Positions 1 through 5,763 of a DNA stretch of 10,471 nucleotides are shown here, one piece after another. This DNA comes from Clostridiaceae bacterium (GTDB lineage Bacteria > Bacillota > Clostridia > Acetivibrionales > DTU013), in assembly GCA_012799845.1 (NCBI GenBank), contig JAAZKL010000069.1, forward strand, positions 1 through 10,471, in the 5' to 3' direction. The translations under genes were made by a program, and so were the position numbers. The notes under the pieces were generated by a model. That model made no database searches. It was given only the letters and a program-made list of their open reading frames with translations, and was not told where the DNA came from. How positions within the stretch are numbered: the first letter of the stretch is position 1; each line of letters begins with the position of its first letter.

Positions 1-702
1 CAGGCTCCTGAGCAGCCTGTATGCCGCCGAAACCAGGTCCTCCCTGTATATCGTCACGCAAACCGCACTGGGTCCGCCTTCGACAGGATACTCCGCTATG
101 CGCTCATGCGCTATGAAGTCCACAAGGTCGGAATCGCCGTCCAACAACATCGAAACTCCAAAGCCTTTGCCCTCGACATATTCCTGGACTATGACATTAT
201 CAATGCTGCCTCTAAAGTAAGCGAGCGCCTTTTCATACTCGGCAGCATCATTCACGATCCTGTATCTTTGATCTGGTTTCAGAGCAGTGTTTTCAGAATT
301 GTTCAACTTTACTATCGCTGGGTATTTCCTGGTCCCGTTTCCCGGAACCTTGATCCCGATGCCGTGGGCCAGCTCCATCAGTTGCCTTTTGTCAGTCGCC
401 ATCAAAACAGACTCATTCGCGGGCAGGAGGTATCCGATGCCAGGCTTGATTTCATTGACCGCCTGCATTATCAGCGGATTTCCCGCAATCAGGCAATCCT
501 GTTGTGAAAATCGGGACAAGGCATTGCGCAGATCATTGTTCAAATCATCTTTTGAAACCTCGATAACAGATGCCAGCCTGTTGCTTATCGGCTTTGAACC
601 GGCAAAACCTATGCCATGCACCTCATATCCTTTACCGATCAGATACTCGGCCAGAGGCGCAGTCATTCTCTTATCTATATTATCGATCAATATTCTCCGC
701 AT
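1..702 (-). CDS. ATP-grasp domain enzyme, 5' part only (runs off left edge)
   Basis: The reading frame begins at the ATG at 702-700 and stays open for 234 codons to the window edge, so the C-terminal part is missing. Residues 1-35 (MRRILIDNID, then a KGYEVHGIGF stretch) look like the Rossmann-like N-terminal domain of carboxylate-amine ligases. Residues 103-120 (TDKRQLMELAHGIGIKVP) match the family's DK...GI..P stretch. YPAIVKL at 128-133 carries the likely ATP-binding lysine K132, and IVQEYVEGKGFGVSML at 171-186 is the adenine-binding and central grasp strand. HERIAEYP.EGGPS at 199-212 matches the family's ...R..EYP..GGPS segment, best known from PylC/CarB-like ATP-grasp proteins. Such enzymes join a carboxylate to an amine through an acyl phosphate; the substrate cannot be told here. 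The ribosome site is weak (GGTG four bases before ATG), and a dispersed repeat copy lies 12-25 bases upstream. The ATP-grasp class is fairly sure, the function unknown. Confidence 0.85.
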   Translation of the reverse strand, partial: MRRILIDNIDKRMTAPLAEYLIGKGYEVHGIGFAGSKPISNRLASVIEVSKDDLNNDLRNALSRFSQQDCLIAGNPLIMQAVNEIKPGIGYLLPANESVLMATDKRQLMELAHGIGIKVPGNGTRKYPAIVKLNNSENTALKPDQRYRIVNDAAEYEKALAYFRGSIDNVIVQEYVEGKGFGVSMLLDGDSDLVDFIAHERIAEYPVEGGPSAVCVTIYREDLVSAAYRLLRSL

Positions 703-713
703 AACTCACCAGT

Positions 714-806
714 GGGGGACAGTTCTCAAAATTTGCCGTGCATTTCGACCTAGTTTCACAAGAGGGGGACAGTTCTCAGGTTTCACCGCAGGGAGGGACA
801 GTTCTC
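714..806 (+). repeat. Cluster of three copies of the GGGGGACAGTTCTC repeat
   Basis: Exact GGGACAGTTCT cores lie in GGGGGACAGTTCTC at 714-727, the same 14-mer at 764-777, and GGGAGGGACAGTTCTC at 791-806. All three point the same way. The first and third are followed by similar tails (CAAAATTTGCCG and CAAAAATCGCCG). Spacing is uneven (50, then about 29 bases), so this is not a CRISPR array or simple tandem repeat. The first copy sits in the 5' untranslated region of the ATP-grasp gene. Confidence 0.9.
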
Positions 807-884
807 AAAAATCGCCGATATCCCGGCCGCTCCCGGCATCCTGCCTGGTTCCCGTACTGCTCAGAATCGAACACGGCAATCCTA

Positions 885-902
885 TTGCATATAATTATGC
901 AA
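885..902. promoter_or_regulatory. 18-bp inverted repeat, possible operator
   Basis: TTGCATA and TATGCAA form perfect 7-bp arms around TAAT, in an A/T-rich stretch about 185 bp upstream of the ATP-grasp start. The symmetry fits a dimeric regulator's site, but no family can be named and there is no second copy nearby. A/T-rich sequence can give such symmetry by chance. Confidence 0.25.
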
Positions 903-1019
903 CAAACATCCCATTTGCAGTATATCTCATTTTTAAGAAATGTAAATATGTATCTGAAAGCAGAGGTCGCACGCGATGACACGCATATATGGGGTGATGC
1001 AATCAGATGCCCTGTTGCT

Positions 1020-2546
1020 TCAAAAATTTATAAACCTGTCCCTGTAGTCCTTCCTTATACCTTCCTGCATGTATTTTATCAGGCTGCTGAGCATAGCAGC
1101 GCATTCGGCCTTCGTCAGTTTTTTGTTGGGATTCATGTTGCCTTTGCTGTCGCTTTGAATGAAGCCGATTTTCTGCGCCACATATGCGGCGTTCCTTGCG
1201 TGCTCGGGTATGAGATCATTATCCCGGAAGCTAGTAACTGCTGCGGGAGCGGGTGCCAGCGATTCAAAACCGAGCGCCCTGATGAAGGTAACAGTAGCTT
1301 CTGCCTTTGTTATATAATCATTAGGCGCGAACCGGTCATATCCTTTGCCGAACATTATCCCCCGCTCAAAAACGCTTTTGATGTCGCTGAAGAATGTGTT
1401 GTTTATCGAAACATCATCAAAAGGCGATATAATGACCTCTTTGCCGGTCGTCCTGCGAGACGCTGATACAGTCCTTGTAATAAGCGTAGGATCCTGAGGA
1501 ACCTCTCTGGCAACTTTCGCCATTGCCGCAGCAAATTCTGCCCTGGTCATATAATTATCAGGATAAAAAGCAGAACTGTCCCCCCTGAAAACTTCAAGCC
1601 CAAACATAACTTTTATGTCGTTTTCCGCCCAGTGACCTCTTGCATTCCTGATGTCGACCGACGGCAGGCGCCTCTGGACCGGAAATGTTTCAATGATAAG
1701 GCTGTCGCTGTATGTAACGATGCGGTCCGTCGATACTCCCTTCGCATCAAATTCAGGCAACATGCATGTGTATTCCAGGACATTGCTATTCATGCGGCTT
1801 TGCACATAACTTCCCGAAAACGAGATCATATCGGGCTTGTTTTCAAAATACTCCAGTTGCTCTGTCGATGTTGAAGAAATAGCTATCGTGGCTGTTCCGC
1901 CCCAGATATCGACGCCGTCGCCGGTGTTCCTCTCACCGCTGATAACATAGTCAAGAAGCAGGCTCTCAGCATTGCCCCAATACTGGTCATAGCCATAAAA
2001 AGTTCCTGTGCATTCGACGGTGACCGTATTACCGTCATTGGCCGCCCCCACCTGGTACACCTTCCTGCTCCACATGCTTCCGGCATGGTAATTGACCGCC
2101 GGCCTGGAATCGATCAGGTTGGAACGGGTAAACTGGTAAGAGTTGCGGTTTGGTATACTATATGTGACACCATTTATGTTGACAATCTCACGTGCGGAAG
2201 TGAGGCTGACGGACTCTGTGATCTGGCCGTTTTCCCATTTCTCCGACTCGGTTGTAAAAGTGAGCACACGCGTGAGTGTGTTTTCGCCATTACGCAGGTT
2301 ATAGGTATACGTGGTTGTGAGCTTGTCCTGCCGCTGGCTCTTTTTTATGAGAAGTGTCCCCTCAAATACGACCGGTTTGCCGCTGATGAACGAAACCTCC
2401 TTATAGTCGAACGTTGTATTGTCAGGCACCTCTCCCGATGAAATGCCTCCTTCATATCCGCAGACGCCTTCCCGTGCAAACGCGTGGCTGCACATAAGGA
2501 AAGTCAGAACTATAATAAGCAGCAACGCCGTAACTTTTTTCTTCAT
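1020..2546 (-). CDS. Secreted protein with three C-terminal SLH motifs (508 aa)
   Basis: Residues 1-24 form a classic signal peptide: MKKK, a hydrophobic core (ALLLIIVLTFLM), then a cut after AFA. Residues 25-295 are rich in beta-type, Thr/Ser-rich sequence that I do not recognise. Three SLH motifs follow: about 300-346 (GHWAENDIK ... YMTRAEFA), 374-428 (FDDVSINNTFFSDI ... YITKAEA) and 438-492 (SFRDNDLIPEHA ... LTKAECA). SLH triplets usually bind pyruvylated secondary cell-wall polysaccharide, so the protein is probably exported and anchored by its C-terminus. The ATG at 2546 is supported by GGAGGT at 2554-2559, seven bases away. The gene starts 21 bp after the 989-residue SLH gene, so the two are very likely cotranscribed. 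Two dispersed repeat copies are read through in frame, at residues 62-66 (EGTLL) and 321-325 (RGDSS). The SLH call is firm; the role of the N-terminal part is unknown. Confidence 0.93.
   Translation of the reverse strand: MKKKVTALLLIIVLTFLMCSHAFAREGVCGYEGGISSGEVPDNTTFDYKEVSFISGKPVVFEGTLLIKKSQRQDKLTTTYTYNLRNGENTLTRVLTFTTESEKWENGQITESVSLTSAREIVNINGVTYSIPNRNSYQFTRSNLIDSRPAVNYHAGSMWSRKVYQVGAANDGNTVTVECTGTFYGYDQYWGNAESLLLDYVISGERNTGDGVDIWGGTATIAISSTSTEQLEYFENKPDMISFSGSYVQSRMNSNVLEYTCMLPEFDAKGVSTDRIVTYSDSLIIETFPVQRRLPSVDIRNARGHWAENDIKVMFGLEVFRGDSSAFYPDNYMTRAEFAAAMAKVAREVPQDPTLITRTVSASRRTTGKEVIISPFDDVSINNTFFSDIKSVFERGIMFGKGYDRFAPNDYITKAEATVTFIRALGFESLAPAPAAVTSFRDNDLIPEHARNAAYVAQKIGFIQSDSKGNMNPNKKLTKAECAAMLSSLIKYMQEGIRKDYRDRFINF
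1572..1585 (-). repeat. Dispersed repeat copy inside the SLH-1 motif of the 508-aa protein
   Basis: The minus strand reads GGGGGGACAGTTCT, an exact core, in the same direction as the gene. It encodes RGDSS (residues 321-325), in the loop just before the FYPDNYMTRAEFA stretch of the first SLH motif. Confidence 0.85.
2349..2361 (-). repeat. Dispersed repeat variant (GGGGACACTTCTC) inside the 508-aa gene
   Basis: This copy has one mismatch to the GGGACAGTTCT core (C for G at the variable base). It is read in the gene's direction as EGTLL (residues 62-66) in the unrecognised N-terminal region. Confidence 0.65.
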
Positions 2547-2553
2547 AAATGAG

Positions 2554-2559
2554 ACCTCC
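2554..2559 (-). promoter_or_regulatory. Strong Shine-Dalgarno site of the 508-aa SLH gene
   Basis: GGAGGT on the minus strand, seven bases before the ATG at 2546. It fixes that start and lies in the 21-bp gap after the upstream SLH gene. Confidence 0.85.
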
Positions 2560-2567
2560 GGTTCAAA

Positions 2568-5537
2568 TCATTCCATTATGATAATGTAGGCATCTCCGCC
2601 TGTGGTCCTGTCCCGCTTGATGATCCTCACATCATCGCCTCTCCTGATGGACGAAGGATCGATCAGGACGCCGTTTTCTATCACGATTGTATTGTTCAGG
2701 ATGTTAACTGTCGTATCTCCGATATTCTCCCACTTGTAGGCGGAAGGATTGTATGCGCTGGCTCTTCGTATGCTGATCGAGCCGTTGTCCGAAGCGAAAA
2801 CTGTCCCCCTCACATTTGCCGTTCCATACGGTGCAGTGCTGACAAGAACCGCGTCGATCCCGTCAGCTACCACGTAAACTATGTCGTTTAAATAACTCTC
2901 TTCGCCATACCCGACAAAATCCCGGACGTTCAGAACGCCATCTTCCGTCAGGACTCTAGTATTGAGTGTTAAGTTGAAGGTTTTCGGCGTATTGTAATAA
3001 TCCCAGTCAAGTCCCTGCAACTGTGAGAAGGATTCGATGGTGAAATCCCTGCTCTGGTTGATATCTCTGATCCTTCCGCGGTAAACCATGAGCGTGTCCC
3101 GGGGTGGCTCTTCTACGTTGACAACGGATGCGTAATAATTACCGGTTGCATAGTCCCTATTGTATGCCATATAAACTTTGTCGTTGTAGTTCAGACTATT
3201 GCTCGTAACCAGTCTTCCGTATTTTACAACAATGCTGCCGTCAGAATAACCGATCCTATTATCTTCGCCGGTTATCCTGAAGCTCGATGTGCCCGGCATG
3301 AACTCGCTGATCGAATCCGAGACCGCGGAAACTTCCTTGTCATCTCTGCTTATGTATGTCACAGCAACTACCTTTTCAACCCCGCCATAGGTTTTCTCGA
3401 CAGCAATATATGCATCATTTTGGCGCAGTAGCCTGTCTGCTTCATCTATGCCGACCGGAGTGTCCTTCAGATAGATCCTGTAACTATCAGCCATGGGAAT
3501 AGACGAAACGCCTTTTCTGTCGACGAGCTCCCATCTCCCTTTCCTGAAGACCTGCATGCCCATGACCGTGATTTTGTCTGATATTCTGTCTATTTTTGAG
3601 ATTGTTCCTTTATAGATATTACTGATGTAATACTCATCACCTTCGATCGTAATCTCCTTAAGCTCAGTAGAGCGCGCAGTCTCATTCAGGAGCAGCCTCA
3701 CTCGGTCGCCGTCCCTCAATGCCGCAAAGCCCGCGAGATATTTTTCTTTTATCACGATAATATTATTATTCACATCAAGAATTTGTTGCGTCCTGTCGTC
3801 ATACTCAACTATTATTTGAGCAGGCAGTTTGGATATGATTTTCGCGTATCGCACCGTATAATTGTCAACAGCACTTACAGAAACGATGTAACCGTCACTG
3901 TCAAGGCGCAGATACGCAGTATCACCGGCCTGGATGCTGTCGATGTCTGCGGGCTCATGGTTCCTGAATACTTCGATATTGCTCTGGTCCACATAGTTGT
4001 AGGTCCTGAGTGTCAATGGATTGCTTCCGGTCCCGGAACCGTCTTCGTTGTACAAAGTAATGTAACCGAGATTGGGATTATTCTCTTCGACAATTCCTCT
4101 TACGATTCTTCTGGCCTCCGTATTTATTCCTATGTCAACGCCCTGGATCTCCCTGACAAGATTATTGCCGTCTATGGTAAGAATAACAGTTGCATCGGTG
4201 GTCAGTCCGGACAGGTCCGATTTTGCTCCATTTATGGTGATCCTGGCCTGGGGCGAGACCCTGTAGGTCGCCTTGGTAGCCTGGGACCAGGAAAAATCGT
4301 CATTTTCAGCAATATCCTCAAGATCCGGGTAATCGGTTTCAAATAGCTGTATCACATCGACAAGCCTATTGGGCTGGTCAATGCTTTGTATATTGGCGGC
4401 TATGTATCTTACGTCATTGACATTTGACAAGACTTGTACAAATTTGATTCTGTTGATGCTGTCCGATATGTACCGGATCCTGTCACCCTTCTGCAGCAAG
4501 CTGCTGTTGCCGATGGACCCATTTTTATAAACGACCAGTTCCTTTTCCTGTCCTGGCAACACCGTTCCCGCGTTCTCATCCCTCCCGCCGGAAGATGGAG
4601 CAGATTGCGCTGTCGTCTGAATCAGGGCGTGACTGCCGTCTGCATTCGCAACGTAGATATTCCAACCGGACGAAGAGGTCCCTCCGGCATAGTCACTGGT
4701 GGGGGACATTTCTTCAATAATGCCTGATATTCTGGTATGTCCAGTCGCCTGGAGAATAGAATCTCCGGCATTTTTAACGATCTGGGCGCACTGCTCCCTT
4801 GTGACAGGCTGACGGGGATTGATGCGGCCGTTGCTGCCGGAAATAACGCCTTGCCTCAGCAATGCCTCGACATATGGAAGCTTTTCAGGATCGACACTGC
4901 GCCAGTCGGTGTAGTTTAGCACTTCCTGAAGTTGCACTGCAGGCTCGATATTCAGCACAAGCGAAAGCCAGTAAATCATTTCCTGCCGCTGTGCGGGACT
5001 CTTCCTTCTGAAGCTGTCCTCCGGCAAAGACACCTGATCCGTGTTGAAGGCATCCGCCAGGTCATTGAATGATATCAGGCCTTCATTCGCAGCCAACTGC
5101 AAAAAACCGTCGTACCAAACCTCCAGGGGGTCAGTCTTCCTGTTTGCCTGAATCCTGGTATTGTTAACGGCCGTACCCAGTTGCTGCGCTTCTGCTCCGC
5201 GCCCCGCTGCCCGGTACGCCACCGCCAGCGCTTCCTCCTTCGTCAGGGGGACAGTTCTGCCAAATCTACCGCTTGCATCCTTGAAACCGGTTAAAAAACC
5301 GAGCGCGCCCGTTTCATATATGGCTTCGCTTGCCCAGTTGCCCGCGCTCACATCACTGAATGCAAGATACTGTATAACAGCATTGGCCCTCTCGTCTCCG
5401 AAGTACATCGTCCTTTGTATGTCTGCAGTGACGGACTTCAGGGGGAGGGACACTTCTGCAATTATCGCCAAAAAAACTAATATAGCGCCATATCTGAGAT
5501 TTTTATAAAGCTTTTGAGTTATCCGCAAGCCAAGCAC
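2568..5537 (-). CDS. Large secreted SLH protein with degenerate beta-type repeats (989 aa)
   Basis: The N-terminus has basic residues followed by a hydrophobic stretch (about 16-33) and a likely signal-peptidase site near VTA at 37-39. Three SLH-like motifs follow: about 58-110 (FSDVSAGNWASEAIYE ... PLTKEEAL), 136-197 (a weak one) and 207-255 (YTDWRSVDPEKLPYVEALL ... PVTREQCA). From about 267 to the end no known domain is recognised. A GD/ND-centred strand recurs at about 351 (GDRIRY), 447 (TDATVIL), 538 (GDTAYL), 610 (GDRVRL), 707 (NDAYIA), 785 (NDKVYM), 884 (NDIVYV) and 967 (GDDVRI), with G.I..I-type strands between, suggesting tandem small beta domains. The protein is probably wall-anchored with the repeats facing out. 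The longest frame starts with GTG at 5537, but AAAGGGTG at 5535-5542 overlaps that codon and fits TTG at 5528 better. Four dispersed repeat copies or variants lie inside the gene. Confidence 0.92.
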   Translation of the reverse strand: MLGLRITQKLYKNLRYGAILVFLAIIAEVSLPLKSVTADIQRTMYFGDERANAVIQYLAFSDVSAGNWASEAIYETGALGFLTGFKDASGRFGRTVPLTKEEALAVAYRAAGRGAEAQQLGTAVNNTRIQANRKTDPLEVWYDGFLQLAANEGLISFNDLADAFNTDQVSLPEDSFRRKSPAQRQEMIYWLSLVLNIEPAVQLQEVLNYTDWRSVDPEKLPYVEALLRQGVISGSNGRINPRQPVTREQCAQIVKNAGDSILQATGHTRISGIIEEMSPTSDYAGGTSSSGWNIYVANADGSHALIQTTAQSAPSSGGRDENAGTVLPGQEKELVVYKNGSIGNSSLLQKGDRIRYISDSINRIKFVQVLSNVNDVRYIAANIQSIDQPNRLVDVIQLFETDYPDLEDIAENDDFSWSQATKATYRVSPQARITINGAKSDLSGLTTDATVILTIDGNNLVREIQGVDIGINTEARRIVRGIVEENNPNLGYITLYNEDGSGTGSNPLTLRTYNYVDQSNIEVFRNHEPADIDSIQAGDTAYLRLDSDGYIVSVSAVDNYTVRYAKIISKLPAQIIVEYDDRTQQILDVNNNIIVIKEKYLAGFAALRDGDRVRLLLNETARSTELKEITIEGDEYYISNIYKGTISKIDRISDKITVMGMQVFRKGRWELVDRKGVSSIPMADSYRIYLKDTPVGIDEADRLLRQNDAYIAVEKTYGGVEKVVAVTYISRDDKEVSAVSDSISEFMPGTSSFRITGEDNRIGYSDGSIVVKYGRLVTSNSLNYNDKVYMAYNRDYATGNYYASVVNVEEPPRDTLMVYRGRIRDINQSRDFTIESFSQLQGLDWDYYNTPKTFNLTLNTRVLTEDGVLNVRDFVGYGEESYLNDIVYVVADGIDAVLVSTAPYGTANVRGTVFASDNGSISIRRASAYNPSAYKWENIGDTTVNILNNTIVIENGVLIDPSSIRRGDDVRIIKRDRTTGGDAYIIIME
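2796..2809 (-). repeat. Dispersed repeat variant (GGGGGACAGTTTTC) near the 3' end of the 989-aa gene
   Basis: It has one mismatch to the core (TTTT for TTCT), in the gene's direction, encoding RGTVF at residues 910-914 at the start of the last beta repeat. The weaker match leaves chance possible. Confidence 0.5.
4701..4715 (+). repeat. Dispersed repeat variant (GGGGGACATTTCTTC) in the 989-aa gene
   Basis: This copy opposes the gene and has one core mismatch at the variable base. It encodes EEMSP at residues 275-279, just after the SLH region. The tail CAATAATGCC resembles the tails of the spacer copies, which supports common origin. Confidence 0.7.
5246..5258 (+). repeat. Exact dispersed repeat copy in the SLH-1 motif of the 989-aa gene
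   Basis: GGGGGACAGTTCT, an exact core, opposes the gene. Read from the minus strand it encodes RTVPL (residues 94-98), directly before the TKEEAL signature of the first SLH motif. Confidence 0.85.
5441..5457 (+). repeat. Dispersed repeat variant within the signal-peptide coding region
   Basis: GGGGGAGGGACACTTCT has one core mismatch and is followed by GCAATTATCGCC, close to the tails of the spacer copies at 714 and 793. On the minus strand it encodes residues 27-32 (AEVSLP), in the C-terminal half of the 989-aa protein's signal sequence. Confidence 0.75.
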
Positions 5538-5542
5538 CCTTT
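5535..5542 (-). promoter_or_regulatory. Shine-Dalgarno site bearing on the start of the 989-aa SLH gene
   Basis: The minus strand reads AAAGGGTG. The GTG inside it (5537) is the longest possible start but would have no upstream ribosome site at usable spacing. A TTG at 5528, six bases after the motif, fits normal spacing. The protein would then be three residues shorter, with its signal peptide intact. Confidence 0.45.
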
Positions 5543-5682
5543 CAAGTTATTGCCAGCAATAAAAAATTCGATATAAGACACATAACCTGTTATATATATC
5601 GGCTTATAGGGCTTGAGTTTTAGTTTTTTGCCGGATAGCATCGATTAAATTTATGTTACAGGGCAGATGCATTTCGATAATT

Positions 5683-5759
5683 GAGAACTGTCCCCCAAGC
5701 AAATGGACGGTTCAAAATTAAGAACCGTCCCCCGAACCAAGTTCTTGAGAAGTGTCCCC
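5683..5759 (-). repeat. Cluster of three repeat copies just downstream of argS
   Basis: Read on the minus strand: GGGGACACTTCTC at 5747-5759, GGGGGACGGTTCT at 5721-5733 and GGGGGACAGTTCTC (exact core) at 5683-5696. The three differ only at the two variable bases (CACTT, CGGTT, CAGTT). The cluster starts four bases after the argS stop codon. The middle copy forms a hairpin with a half-copy in opposite orientation. Confidence 0.88.
5705..5730. repeat. 9-bp perfect inverted repeat in the post-argS repeat cluster
   Basis: GGACGGTTC at 5705-5713 pairs with GAACCGTCC at 5722-5730 around an 8-base A/T-rich loop. One arm is part of a repeat copy and the other an inverted half-copy, as in REP elements. 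Without a T-run it is a poor intrinsic terminator, but as a hairpin in the argS 3' untranslated region it could shield the message from exonucleases. Confidence 0.7.
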
Positions 5760-5763
5760 AAGC

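Larger units (their letters stand above)
703..1019. other. Spacer between the ATP-grasp and SLH genes; no gene seen
   Basis: This 317-bp stretch has no convincing gene on either strand. It holds three repeat copies close together (714-806), a GC-rich stretch (815-860), then an A/T-rich stretch (880-960) with a perfect inverted repeat at 885-902. The A/T-rich part could hold the promoter of the ATP-grasp gene, but I find no clean -35/-10 pair. No hairpin with a T-run that would end the SLH operon is visible directly after the stop at 1020. Confidence 0.6.
5538..5763. other. Spacer between argS and the SLH operon
   Basis: This 226-bp non-coding stretch holds three repeat copies and a 9-bp hairpin next to the argS end (5683-5759), then about 140 A/T-rich bases before the SLH genes. 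The A/T-rich part is the natural place for an SLH operon promoter. TATATATAAC (minus strand, near 5595) could act as a -10 region, but no matching -35 is seen at proper spacing. No intrinsic terminator with a T-run is visible after argS. Confidence 0.5.

Noticed and set aside
714..806. CRISPR-like array
   Set aside because: The units are only about 14-25 bases, the spacing is uneven, copies occur in both orientations over the whole window, and no cas gene is present.
776..982. 68-codon minus-strand frame in the spacer before the ATP-grasp gene
   Set aside because: It starts with GTG without a ribosome site, has unusual composition, and its C-terminal end (RTVPP) is simply a translated repeat copy.
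287..1466. Long overlapping plus-strand frames (287-979, 738-1466)
   Set aside because: They lie opposite the ATP-grasp and SLH genes, cross the repeat-bearing spacer, and show no protein-like features of their own.
5705..5730. Intrinsic terminator of argS
   Set aside because: The stem is good but no T-run follows it on the minus strand; the arms derive from the repeat family.
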